DNA of 64,000 nt, taken from NCBI RefSeq assembly GCF_033843645.1, contig NZ_JAWXVZ010000005.1, positions 310,001-374,000 on the forward strand. Direction: 5' to 3'. This DNA comes from Pseudovibrio zosterae. Lineage in GTDB: Bacteria; Pseudomonadota; Alphaproteobacteria; Rhizobiales; Stappiaceae. The notes beneath the pieces were generated by a model. The model was not told the DNA's origin. It saw only the letters and a program-made list of their open reading frames with translations, and ran no database searches. The translations under genes and the position numbers were made by a program. Shown here one piece after another: positions 26,197 through 34,535 of the stretch. Numbering within the stretch: the stretch's first letter is position 1; every line of letters begins with the position of its first letter.

Positions 26197-26493
26197 ATGC
26201 ACGTAACCCTCGTCGAAATTCAGGTAAAGCCAGACCGCATCGAAGACTTTCTGCGCGTCTTTCGCCCAAATCATGAAGGGTCCATTCAGGAACCGGGCTG
26301 CCTGCGGTTTGACGTTCTGCAAGACCCGGAAGATCCCACCAAGTTTTCCATCTATGAAGCCTATGTCGACCAGGATGCCGTTCTGGCGCACAAGCAGACG
26401 CCTCATTATCTGAAGGTGAAGGCTGAGCTGGAAGACATTATGACCGGTCCGCGCACACACCGCGTCTTTAAAGGCATTCTGCCAGAAGTTTAA
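26197..26493 (+). CDS. lsrG: Phospho-AI-2 isomerase (HPD isomerase)
   Basis: A 98-residue ABM-type ferredoxin-like monooxygenase-fold protein. It isomerises phospho-AI-2 ahead of LsrF. Visible are MHVTLVEIQVKPDRIEDFLRVF, the ligand strand EPGCLRFDVLQDPEDPTKFSIYEAYVDQDAVLAHKQTPHY with the conserved His residues, and RTHRVFKG. The ATG 26197 is chosen: AAAGGA lies 8 bp upstream, and the longer frame from TTG 26164 has no homologous sequence. It lies between lsrB and lsrE. Confidence 0.9.
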   Translation: MHVTLVEIQVKPDRIEDFLRVFRPNHEGSIQEPGCLRFDVLQDPEDPTKFSIYEAYVDQDAVLAHKQTPHYLKVKAELEDIMTGPRTHRVFKGILPEV

Positions 26494-26505
26494 GGGGCCC
26501 AGCTC

Positions 26506-27261
26506 ATGCAATCCGGTTCATCACACCAACGTCCTGGCCCTCAGGATCTGATCTCCCGCGAAGCTCTGGTCGCATGGTTGCGCAGCGCTGCTCCTCATTT
26601 GAGCGTCGGGCTGATGGCGGCCAATGCCATGGCCTATGGTGCCGCAGTCTCAGAATTGGAGCAGGCAGGAGTCAACCTCTTGCATTACGATGTCATGGAC
26701 GGTGTTTTCTGTCCGCAAATGACAGCGGGCGCCGGTCTTGTCAAAGCAACTGAAACAACCATGCTCAAGGACGTTCACCTGATGGTGGATGATCCGCTGA
26801 GCCACATTCAGGCATTTATCACGGCTGGTGCGGATATCGTTCATGTGCATGCAGAAGGCACCCGCCATTTGCATCGCGCGCTGGTCGAGTTGGATGTGCC
26901 CGTAGTTGGAGCGAAAAGCGACCGCAAGATTATTCGTTCCGTTGCCCTCAACCCCGGAAGCTCAGCAGAGCTTGTGCGGCCAGTGATACGATCGCTTGAA
27001 ATGGTGACCTTGATCGCCGTTGATCCGGGTTGGAGCGGGGGATCCCCCAACGAGGCGACGGCCGAAAAAGTCAAAGCGATCCGGACCATGGCAAGAGAGG
27101 CGGGCGTTGATCCGCTTGTCTGCATAGACGGCGGCATCACGCCAACAACATTTCCAATGGCCGCGGCCATGCAGGCGGATATCATTGTCAGCGGCAGTGC
27201 GGTCTTCAAGAGCGGCAAGTCGATTGCTGACAACCTGAAGAGCCTCACAACCATTGAGTGA
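26506..27261 (+). CDS. lsrE: Ribulose-phosphate 3-epimerase-like protein (LsrE type)
   Basis: A 251-residue TIM-barrel protein of the Rpe family. It has HYDVMDGVFCPQMTAG (metal-binding His/Asp), KDVHLMVDDP, GADIVHVHAEG, VDPGWSG, and CIDGGITPTT followed by IVSGSAVF for the phosphate site. A 27-residue head precedes the barrel, unlike housekeeping Rpe. Salmonella carries a comparable gene, lsrE, at the end of its lsr operon, with no settled role. Here too it ends the operon, 12 bp after lsrG, and a strong terminator follows. Confidence 0.85.
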   Translation: MQSGSSHQRPGPQDLISREALVAWLRSAAPHLSVGLMAANAMAYGAAVSELEQAGVNLLHYDVMDGVFCPQMTAGAGLVKATETTMLKDVHLMVDDPLSHIQAFITAGADIVHVHAEGTRHLHRALVELDVPVVGAKSDRKIIRSVALNPGSSAELVRPVIRSLEMVTLIAVDPGWSGGSPNEATAEKVKAIRTMAREAGVDPLVCIDGGITPTTFPMAAAMQADIIVSGSAVFKSGKSIADNLKSLTTIE

Positions 27262-27296
27262 GCCAGCGTTTCACCTCATGACACGCACATAGGAAG

Positions 27297-27330
27297 GCTC
27301 TCTTGTCCGGAAAAGGGCAGGAGAGCTTTT
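27297..27330 (+). terminator. Rho-independent terminator of the lsrFACDBGE operon
   Basis: A 12-bp stem GCTCTCTTGTCC/GGGCAGGAGAGC with two G-U pairs and loop GGAAAA is followed by TTTT. It lies 36 bp after the lsrE stop. Confidence 0.88.
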
Positions 27331-27355
27331 CTGAGCTGTGTCCTTGGAACAGATC

Positions 27356-27454
27356 CTAGCCGATAATCTTTGTGGTAATGAGGAGAAGAAAGCCGACTGA
27401 TGAAAACATGGCAGCGTAGGCGGCGGTTGTGAAGACGAGGTTCTTGACCTGCAT
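27356..27454 (-). CDS. Predicted 32-residue single-span membrane protein
   Basis: A very short gene below usual annotation limits. It starts at ATG 27454 with a near-perfect ribosome site AAGGAG placed 7 bp upstream and ends in TAG 27356-27358. The peptide begins MQVKNLVFTTAAYAAMF and has one hydrophobic helix of about 20 residues (TTAAYAAMFSSVGFLLLITT), with positive residues Lys at position 4 and at the C-terminal TKIIG. I do not recognise the family. It stands alone, convergent with the lsr operon and tandem to the next gene on the minus strand (27633), separated by 178 bp. The strong ribosome site and the clean helix support a real gene. Confidence 0.6.
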   Translation of the reverse strand: MQVKNLVFTTAAYAAMFSSVGFLLLITTKIIG

Positions 27455-27632
27455 AGGGAGCTCCTTCCATGAAGCTTCTTGTCTCTAACGTGGTGACCTT
27501 ACGTTATCCTGTTTGCAAAATCGAGCTAAATAACTGTTATCGCGAAAATAAATACTTTTATTTACGATTAGGTAAGGCCCGCCAAGAGGTTAGGTTTGGC
27601 GGGACTTGTTCATAAGATTTTACGCAAACGTT

Positions 27633-28442
27633 TCAGCACGCGTCGTGCTCTTTGCCGCATACAGAGAACGCGGTGCCAGCGTTGTTCCATTTGATCAGAA
27701 GGCCGTAGTTGTAGCTGTCTTCCTCTGGATCTGTGGCGGCGTCGGTGACGAACATCTTCAGCACCTCATCGTGAAATTCAGAGAGCTTGGCCGCATTCAA
27801 TGGGTCCGTGTATGCTTCACAGGCTTTTTGCCAGTTTTTTCCAGTCTGGTTGTACTCGCTCGCATTGGTATCACCTGACCAGATCTTCATGATGTTGTCG
27901 ACGACCTTGTTGAAACCCGCGTTGTTCGAATTCGTGACATCGTATAGATCCTTGGCTTCCGAGAGCACGGCGCTGCCATCGCCAACCAGCGCACAAGGAC
28001 CCTTGGGGCCGTATAGTGAATTGATGTTGTCGTCATACTCGGCGTTCAGCTTGCTGCGCGCATTTCCTGATCCTGTATAGCAGCCACTGAAGAACACGGT
28101 TTCCGGTGTGCTGGCGTGAGCCGCCTTGAAGTATGTGGCAAAGTCTGCGTTAGCGATGCCGCCAACGTTTTCAGGGCTGCTGTGGGCGGAAATGTAGACC
28201 GTGCTGAAGTCATCAAAGCTTTTGTCGGTCTTTACTTTGGACACAGTGCCATCGCTTGCCATGAAGAAAACGTCTGTAGCGCCCTTTGTCGCTGCCCAAT
28301 GCGAAACCATAATGTCCGCTGGGTTCGCACAAATCTGTTTGGTAAGAAGTACGGCCCCTTCTGCAAACGCAGAGCTGCAACTCAGCAAGCCTGCGAGCAG
28401 TGAGATGCCAGCCGTTTTCAATGGGGATTTGATTGGAGCCAT
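27633..28442 (-). CDS. Secreted protein with caspase-like His/Cys pattern
   Basis: A 269-residue protein with signal peptide 1-27 (ending SAFA). I do not recognise a named family. Residues 81-90 VYISAHSSPE and 116-126 TVFFSGCYTGSG resemble the His and Cys strands of clan CD (caspase/gingipain/CHAT) peptidases. Each is a hydrophobic beta strand ending at His87 or Cys121. The spacing of 34 residues is in the range of that clan. Extra cysteines (38, near 146, in the C-terminal part and at the end of the protein) suggest disulfides in the periplasm or outside. The start has AAGGAGG 7 bp upstream, so expression may be high. Function as a peptidase is inference; the substrate pocket cannot be judged. 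Confidence 0.6.
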   Translation of the reverse strand: MAPIKSPLKTAGISLLAGLLSCSSAFAEGAVLLTKQICANPADIMVSHWAATKGATDVFFMASDGTVSKVKTDKSFDDFSTVYISAHSSPENVGGIANADFATYFKAAHASTPETVFFSGCYTGSGNARSKLNAEYDDNINSLYGPKGPCALVGDGSAVLSEAKDLYDVTNSNNAGFNKVVDNIMKIWSGDTNASEYNQTGKNWQKACEAYTDPLNAAKLSEFHDEVLKMFVTDAATDPEEDSYNYGLLIKWNNAGTAFSVCGKEHDAC

Positions 28443-28584
28443 AACGAACCTCCTTGTGTTGATGGCAGCAGGAGAGACGTTGGAGGTTGCTAGCCTGTGA
28501 TATCTGGTATGCCATATGGTTTCAGATCCATAAACTCCTTGGCGACAAATAATGACAACCCAGATGCGTTGAAGTTATAAATAG

Positions 28585-28612
28585 AAAAAAGCCCGCAGCA
28601 ACGTCTGCGGGC
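28585..28612 (-). terminator. Rho-independent terminator of the amidohydrolase gene
   Basis: On the minus strand GCCCGCAG/CTGCGGGC is a perfect 8-bp stem with a 6-nt loop followed by TTTTTTC, about 38 bp after the stop codon. Confidence 0.9.
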
Positions 28613-28649
28613 TCTCTTCCTCAAGCAAAACAATGGCTATAAATGCCTA

Positions 28650-31139
28650 TTATTTACACTTTTCGCTCGTTTTTTCTGGTTTCCACTCTTCACCATTGAG
28701 GTAGGTGGCGCAAACCTTGATGTAAGGTAGGTCCATCTTGTTAACTGACAGAGGATCACTGTCCAGTATTACGAGGTCAGCTCGTTTGCCTGGTTCCAGA
28801 CTCCCAATGTACGGATCAAGACCATTTTGCTTGGCGGGGATCGTGGTTATGCCTTTGAGCGCCTGATAAACATCGATTTTCTGAACCAGATCGCTGCCCG
28901 GTGAAGGGAGCTCATAGCTGGCATCGGACTTGATATCTGGGTATGTCCAAGTATTTCTCGTCACCATTTGGGAAACATACCAAAGCGGGCTCACAGGTGT
29001 AATCGGCGCATCGCTATGGAAGGAAACGTCAAAGGGTTCGTAGCTGTTCTGAGCGCTTTCATCAGATGCTTTGTCGCCCCCCAGTTCCGCTTTGTTTGCA
29101 TCCAGCCACGGAGCGCGGCCTTCCTCATCGCTGTCTGTCCCGAGTGCTGTAAAGTTGACTTTGCCGTCAAGCAAGCTCAAGAAGCCGCCGCCCCAGTAGG
29201 CGACGTGCCCAGATGTATGGGATAGGCCGATGTCATATTTTTGCGCGACTTTCTCGCCGTCGCATTCAACGTCTCGTGTCTCCCCACGAATTTTGCTCAA
29301 CAGCTCTGCAACAGGGGTGCGTCCATAGCTCTGCGCAAATCCGCCTCCAACGGTTGCATGGTGTAAGATCATCGGAAGGGATCCGTCGTCAAATTTCCAG
29401 TGGCAATCCTCGACAAGCTTTTGAGCTGTTCTCGCAGCGCCTATCATGGCCTTGTCACCATTTGCATGCACTTGAATTTGCATTCCCTTCTCAACAAAGG
29501 GCTTCATGGCATTGTAAAAGGCCACGCCCTCATCGGAGTCCGGTCCGGTGTAGATGGAAGCAGTAAGTGCAGCTGCATTGTTGTCTGGATGTTGAGTGCC
29601 ATCATGGGCTGCGTTCGCGAAGACAATGTAGTTCGCACCATGAGAGCCATGCACACCTTCGCCAGCTTCAGTGCAGATCCCATTCGATGCGTAAGAATCT
29701 ACCAGAAAGGCGCTGCAGCCTTGCGTCGAGCCATCGATCCAGAACTTGATGCCATTGACGCCAAAGGTGCCCAGCTCGTTGTCAATCGTTTTGCCATTGA
29801 TCGTCACTTTTTCAGGCCATGGCCCGGTGTACAAGCGCTCAGCAATCTTGGCGGCTTCCTCGCTGTTGCTGTGGTTTACGTTCGAAGCAACCAGAGTACG
29901 GATGCGGAAGGGAGCGGCCTTCATGTTTCCTTCATAGCCAACCTTTTCGCTGCCTACGGCAACAGCCCCCAAATACTGGATCATTGGCTCGGAAAAACCG
30001 CCCGCATCGATCAAGGTGGTCACACCCTTTTCTGCGATCCTCTGGACGATTTTGCCAGTCGCCTCTACACCATCTTTCTTATTCATGAAGTAGAACGGGC
30101 TGCTCTCATCAGCCCCGACTGCTTCCTGAACAGCCTTTAGGAACAAAGCGTATGCATCTTCTTCCTGAAGTAGGCCGGTGTAGTTTCCATCATCACCTAC
30201 AGCCCATTTTCCCAGAACGGGAGGGTCCTTTTTGGCATCATCAGGACCACACGGCCAGCGTTCGCAAATGCCTGATGCGATGAACGCTTGTCCATTTACG
30301 TAGGCAACGTGTCCAGATTGGTCGAGAAGGAAAACAGGTAACTCACCAGGGCCTGCGCCTTTTACATTTTCCTCAATGGAAACTGCCGGATTTTGACGAA
30401 AAGCCTGTGTCATCTCGATCGCTTCTTCGGTTACCCCAAAGCGCGCAGGATCAATTCCATTGCCCACGATCCATTCGGTTTTGCCATTCTTGCCGCCGAT
30501 CAGGCGACTTTCGCTTTCATTCAGGACTGTCATTGTCCAATCGAGAACTGTTAGGTGGGGGTTCTCAGCTTGCCAGCCGTCGCTCGTATAGTAGTTGCCT
30601 TGGTCATCTTTAAAATTTGGAAAGTCGCCGCAGGTAGAAACCTCTCGACCATCAACCATCATCGTGTCATCGCCGTAAAGACGGTAGTGGTAGGGTTCAG
30701 GTAGACAGGTTGAAAGATCGGCACCGGCGGAGAAGTTAACCATCAGAGGCAGGTGGACGTGAGGCTCTACAAAGCCAGGCATCAATGTCTTGCCATTCAG
30801 GTCTACAACCTTAAAAAAACGCCTAAAATGTAATGGCATTCGTGCGATGTAGTCTGCAATCTCCTGCGTGCTGTTAAATGTTTGAAGGATCGTATCGCCT
30901 GCGGTGAGCAGGCCAGCCGGCCTATCATGTTCATTGACCATAGTAATGATCCGGCCAGGTGTTTGTCCGTCTGCGCGAAATAGTTTTATTTCCCCCCATT
31001 CAATACTGGCACTATCCTCCGCCATCGAGGGCGCATGACTAGCAAGAAGCAAGAGGCTGGCTGCTGTAGTAAATGTGAGATGTAGTAAGGAGCTGCAAAT
31101 CGCTGAAGTTTTATTCAGTAAATACTTGTAGTTGGACAT
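28650..31139 (-). CDS. Secreted amidohydrolase family protein (YtcJ/AepA-like)
   Basis: An 829-residue protein, longer than the usual 530-620 of the Amidohydro_3 family. Residues 1-41 form a signal peptide (long n-region, then LHLTFTTAASLLLLASHA). The metal-binding strand FVEPHVHLP has H127 and H129. Later come the family segments ATGKIVQRIAEKGVTTLIDAG, GIKFWIDGSTQG, QIQVHANGDKAM, HHATVGGGFAQSYGRTP and GLSHTSGHVAYWGGG. The C-terminal part DPYIGSLEPGKRADLVILDSDPL is the typical composite-domain closure. The substrate is unknown. GGAG lies 7 bp before the start. The extra length comes from inserts in the first third, e.g. an acidic Trp-rich stretch near residues 175-260. Confidence 0.85.
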   Translation of the reverse strand: MSNYKYLLNKTSAICSSLLHLTFTTAASLLLLASHAPSMAEDSASIEWGEIKLFRADGQTPGRIITMVNEHDRPAGLLTAGDTILQTFNSTQEIADYIARMPLHFRRFFKVVDLNGKTLMPGFVEPHVHLPLMVNFSAGADLSTCLPEPYHYRLYGDDTMMVDGREVSTCGDFPNFKDDQGNYYTSDGWQAENPHLTVLDWTMTVLNESESRLIGGKNGKTEWIVGNGIDPARFGVTEEAIEMTQAFRQNPAVSIEENVKGAGPGELPVFLLDQSGHVAYVNGQAFIASGICERWPCGPDDAKKDPPVLGKWAVGDDGNYTGLLQEEDAYALFLKAVQEAVGADESSPFYFMNKKDGVEATGKIVQRIAEKGVTTLIDAGGFSEPMIQYLGAVAVGSEKVGYEGNMKAAPFRIRTLVASNVNHSNSEEAAKIAERLYTGPWPEKVTINGKTIDNELGTFGVNGIKFWIDGSTQGCSAFLVDSYASNGICTEAGEGVHGSHGANYIVFANAAHDGTQHPDNNAAALTASIYTGPDSDEGVAFYNAMKPFVEKGMQIQVHANGDKAMIGAARTAQKLVEDCHWKFDDGSLPMILHHATVGGGFAQSYGRTPVAELLSKIRGETRDVECDGEKVAQKYDIGLSHTSGHVAYWGGGFLSLLDGKVNFTALGTDSDEEGRAPWLDANKAELGGDKASDESAQNSYEPFDVSFHSDAPITPVSPLWYVSQMVTRNTWTYPDIKSDASYELPSPGSDLVQKIDVYQALKGITTIPAKQNGLDPYIGSLEPGKRADLVILDSDPLSVNKMDLPYIKVCATYLNGEEWKPEKTSEKCK

Positions 31140-31315
31140 GTCGGTCTCCGTATATAATCGTGTGCGGACCGCATGCTAATACTTCATTTTCTCATTATGG
31201 ATTTTTATAGATCAATAACATTTATGATATAGTCATTATTTTTGTAATAATTTATTTCGTTACATCTTAAAATTATTGATAATGTAAATACTCTGATGAG
31301 TTTTGGTTTTTATTG

Positions 31316-31325
31316 TAAGCGCTTA
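31316..31325. promoter_or_regulatory. LacI-type palindrome between amidohydrolase and PhoD-like genes
   Basis: TAAGC-GCTTA is a perfect 10-bp palindrome with the central AGCGCT typical of LacI-family operators. It lies in an AT-rich 263-bp divergent region, 78 bp before the PhoD-like start. No LacI-type gene is in the window. A second imperfect inverted repeat (GCTCTAAC/GTTAGCGC) follows at 31331-31350. Confidence 0.35.
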
Positions 31326-31402
31326 TCTCTGCTCTAACGGTTGTTAGCGCATTTTGTACACCTACATTATAAAAACACGTCTTGAAAAACTTTCATTGGA
31401 AT

Positions 31403-33367
31403 ATGCCAGATCCCGCGTACACACCACCAGTTCTTGCCGGTCCGATCCTTCGCCGGATGCGTCCAGAGCAACTGACCATTTGGGTTGCAACCCGCGCGCC
31501 TGCAAAGGTGCGCTTGGAGCTTTATCCGGAGTCTGGCGAGCCACAGTCCATCGGACTGGTGCCTGGCACCTCTGAACTGCAGCTTCTGTCTGCCGGAACC
31601 AATCTTCATTACCTTCTCTTGAACGTGTCGCTGGACAAGCAGCTCCCGCTCGATGAATGGGTCAGCTATCGCCTGTCGTTGCTCATGGAGGATGACGAGG
31701 AGGCCGGTTGGCAAGATCATTCTGTTTGGGCCCCGGACCTGACCTATGAGGGGCAGAAACTGCCCGGCTTCATGATCAAATCGAGATTAGGGACGTTGCT
31801 TCATGGGTCTTGCCGCAAACCTCACTATGATGGCGGCGATGGACTTGTTGCTGCCGATGCACACTTGCAAGGCCTAATGGAAGCTGGCCGAGGTCCCAAG
31901 GCACGCGAACAGTGGCCTGCCGTACTTGTGATGAGCGGCGATCAGGTCTACGCCGATGATGTGGCGGGCCCCATGCTCAAGGCCATCCATCAGTTGATAA
32001 ATCGCCTTGGTGTTCACGGTGAAAAGCTTGGCGAGTTGGAAAGTCGGATTCCGCCAACCGCTGAAGACCTCTTTGCCCACCACGACACCTATTACAAACG
32101 CGAGAACTTTCTACCCAATCTGGAGAAAAACCGTGCCCTTTGGATGGTGTTGTTTGGCGGTGTCGAAAAGCCGATCTTTACAGCCGATCACGCCCACAAC
32201 CATCTGATTACGCTCTCCGAATTTCTGTGCATGTATCTGCTCATCTGGTCGCCTGCAGTTTGGCAAGGCTTGTCTGTGGAAGCGCCGGAGAACCTGAGTG
32301 CAGAACATGCCGCGCTCTATGAAAAAGAGCGAAAAGTGATCGAAGGGTTTGTGGAAGGGCTGGGGCAGGTACGCCGCCTGTTCGCCCACCTGCCAGTTGC
32401 TATGATCTTTGATGATCATGATGTAACCGACGACTGGAATCTCAACCGCGATTGGGAAGAAACGGCATATAGCCATCCGTTTTCGCGGCGGATCATTGGA
32501 AATGCGTTGGCGGCCTACATGCTCAATCAAGGCTGGGGCAATCGGCCGGAAGTGTTCGAGCCAAAGTACATGGAGGCGTTGCATCAAACGCTTGCCGCGC
32601 CCGGCACGCCAGCCCACGACGCGTTCTTGGACGATCTCTACGATTTCGAAAAATGGGATTATCTGTGGCCAACAGATCCGCCATTGATTGTGCTTGATAC
32701 CCGCACCCGGCGTTGGCGTTCAGAAAGCGCAGGTTACAAGCCCTCAGGTCTGCTGGACTGGGAAGCGGTAACGGACCTGCAGCGGGAGCTGAGGGGCAGG
32801 GACAGCGTCATGCTTGTGTCCGCTGCGCCGATCTTTGGCGTCAAACTCATCGAGACGCTGCAAAAGCTGATGACCTATTTGGGCAAACCGTTGATGGTCG
32901 ATGCTGAATACTGGATGGCTCACCCGGGCACCGCTGACGGCATCTTGAATGTTTTCCGCCATCGCAAGACGCCTGACCGTTTCACCATTCTGTCAGGAGA
33001 TGTGCATTACTCCTTTGTCTATGATGTGGAGTTGCGGGGGCGTTCTGGCGGCCCCGACATTTGGCAGATCTGCAGCAGCGGCATCAAGAACGAATTTCCC
33101 GCGTCGCTGCTGAGCAAGCTGGATCACCTGAACCGCTGGCTTTATTCACCACGCTCACCACTAAACTGGCTAACACGGCGCCGTGGCATGAAGGTCATTC
33201 CTCGAAAACCCGAGGGCATGCCTCACGGGCGTCGTTTGCTCAACGCCAGTGGCATAGGTCTGGTGGAATTTGACGAGAACGGCGGCCCGAAACGGATCAG
33301 CCAGCTCCTAACGACCGGAGAACAGGTGTTTTTCTCGCGCAGAGAAAATGAAGCCCGTTGGGACTAG
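31403..33367 (+). CDS. PhoD-like metallophosphoesterase
   Basis: 654 residues from ATG 31403; a TTG at 31382 would add 7. An N-terminal beta-rich domain (about 1-120) precedes a PhoD-like catalytic domain. Metal-binding motifs are SGDQVYADD near residue 178, FDDHDVTDDWN near 335 and SGDVHYSF near 531. There is no signal peptide, whereas classical PhoD alkaline phosphatases are Tat-exported; this copy is therefore probably cytoplasmic and of the group often labelled alkaline phosphatase D-related. The substrate is unknown. It converges on the SDR gene with only 4 bp between stop codons and shares a divergent control region with the amidohydrolase. Confidence 0.87.
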   Translation: MPDPAYTPPVLAGPILRRMRPEQLTIWVATRAPAKVRLELYPESGEPQSIGLVPGTSELQLLSAGTNLHYLLLNVSLDKQLPLDEWVSYRLSLLMEDDEEAGWQDHSVWAPDLTYEGQKLPGFMIKSRLGTLLHGSCRKPHYDGGDGLVAADAHLQGLMEAGRGPKAREQWPAVLVMSGDQVYADDVAGPMLKAIHQLINRLGVHGEKLGELESRIPPTAEDLFAHHDTYYKRENFLPNLEKNRALWMVLFGGVEKPIFTADHAHNHLITLSEFLCMYLLIWSPAVWQGLSVEAPENLSAEHAALYEKERKVIEGFVEGLGQVRRLFAHLPVAMIFDDHDVTDDWNLNRDWEETAYSHPFSRRIIGNALAAYMLNQGWGNRPEVFEPKYMEALHQTLAAPGTPAHDAFLDDLYDFEKWDYLWPTDPPLIVLDTRTRRWRSESAGYKPSGLLDWEAVTDLQRELRGRDSVMLVSAAPIFGVKLIETLQKLMTYLGKPLMVDAEYWMAHPGTADGILNVFRHRKTPDRFTILSGDVHYSFVYDVELRGRSGGPDIWQICSSGIKNEFPASLLSKLDHLNRWLYSPRSPLNWLTRRRGMKVIPRKPEGMPHGRRLLNASGIGLVEFDENGGPKRISQLLTTGEQVFFSRRENEARWD

Positions 33368-33371
33368 TGCC

Positions 33372-34217
33372 CTAAGTCAGTTCTTCGAAATAGGACTTGA
33401 GGTGATGAGTTCCCATTGGCTGTCCAACCATGTTGGATCCCATTGCCGATAAAAAGAATTTGGCTGGCCCATGGATATGTGCGGGCGTTACCCACGGCAG
33501 TATCTTGATCAAAAAGCGCCGAAGTCCGTCTGGTAAATGCGCAATCTTCTGAGGCTTTCCGATTACCGCAAAGGCGAGCTGGGCCAGTTCTTCATGGGTA
33601 AAAATGTCGGGACCGCCCACCTCAAAGAAGGGCTGTTCTGCTTCTACCGCGTTGAAAACCGCCGCGGCCAAATCCTCACCGTGTATGGGGTTGAGTTTTA
33701 AATACCCATCGCCGAACAGCCACACGCGGCCAGCGCGCGCCATCTCCAGAAAGTCCTTCATGTCGGAGAAAAAGCCTGAAGGGGCGACCACCGTGGATCG
33801 AATTGGGGCGGTCTGCAGGCGGTCTACAAAGGCCTGCTTGGCGTCAACCAGCGGAACGCCTTTCATAAGCTTTGCGCCGATGACATGAATGTAACCAAAT
33901 TGGGGAACGCCCGCTGCCAGGGCTTCCTCAAGCAGATTGGCATTCGCCTGATAATCAACATCCTGATAAGTGAGGCCATCTCGCTGCCGTGTGATACCAA
34001 GGCTTGAGATCACCAGATCCGCACCGTCAAGAACCCCTTTTAAGGTCTGTGGTTTGGTGGCCTGTGCTTCCACCAGTTCTGCACGGCCGAGGTCCAAACG
34101 AGCTGCGCGTGTTGCATCGCGCACCAGCGCACGCACGTGCCATTCTTCTTCCAAATAGCGCCACACCAAGTGTCGCCCCAAATATCCTGTTGCCCCGGCA
34201 ATTACGACGGTTTTCAT
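33372..34217 (-). CDS. NAD(P)-binding SDR/NmrA-like protein
   Basis: A 281-residue atypical short-chain dehydrogenase. The N-terminal nucleotide site is VVIAGATGYLGRHLV (TGxxGxxG near residues 9-16), followed by ALVRDATRAARLDLGRAELVEAQATKP and LVISSLGITRQRDGLTYQDVDYQAN. The usual YxxxK is not evident, so it is more like the NmrA or complex I NDUFA9-like atypical SDRs. The C-terminal part has a helical bundle. Its substrate is unknown. It is a single gene. Confidence 0.82.
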   Translation of the reverse strand: MKTVVIAGATGYLGRHLVWRYLEEEWHVRALVRDATRAARLDLGRAELVEAQATKPQTLKGVLDGADLVISSLGITRQRDGLTYQDVDYQANANLLEEALAAGVPQFGYIHVIGAKLMKGVPLVDAKQAFVDRLQTAPIRSTVVAPSGFFSDMKDFLEMARAGRVWLFGDGYLKLNPIHGEDLAAAVFNAVEAEQPFFEVGGPDIFTHEELAQLAFAVIGKPQKIAHLPDGLRRFLIKILPWVTPAHIHGPAKFFLSAMGSNMVGQPMGTHHLKSYFEELT

Positions 34218-34535
34218 GTCTGCTCCTTGTCGCTTCGCAGGGCACTATGGCGCAGCTGCAATCCTCCCGTCAATTTATTGTGACCAATTGGTCATTATAA
34301 AGCTGCGCAGTGGGGATTGGCCGGGCTTGGGTCACCAAAACAGCGCAGCTGGATGCGGGAGTTCATGCATCAATACGTTTCAGGCATTGCGGTTCACATC
34401 CCAAGAGCTGATAGCAGCAACATCATGTCGCCATTTGTCGGCGCCTATTCGGCATACCGTCCTGTAAAGGGTATAAGGCCTTTGAATGGGAGCAGCGTTA
34501 GCACTGCGTTGACAGCCTCCCATCAAAGCGCGTAG
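34218..34535. other. Intergenic region upstream of the SDR gene
   Basis: About 320 bp with the SDR promoter side at the left. TTGTGACCAATTGGTCATTATAAA at 34277-34300 includes the 14-bp palindrome TGACCAATTGGTCA (34280-34293), a plausible regulator site for the SDR gene. The rest shows no gene. Confidence 0.4.
34280..34293. promoter_or_regulatory. Palindromic operator candidate upstream of the SDR gene
   Basis: TGACCAATTGGTCA is a perfect 14-bp palindrome 63-76 bp upstream of the SDR start codon. Its form, TGACCAA mirrored with no spacer, resembles TetR-type operators. No adjacent regulator gene is seen. Confidence 0.4.

Noticed and set aside
29400..30140. 246-codon plus-strand frame
   Set aside because: It is antisense to the amidohydrolase gene, which carries the metal-binding motifs.
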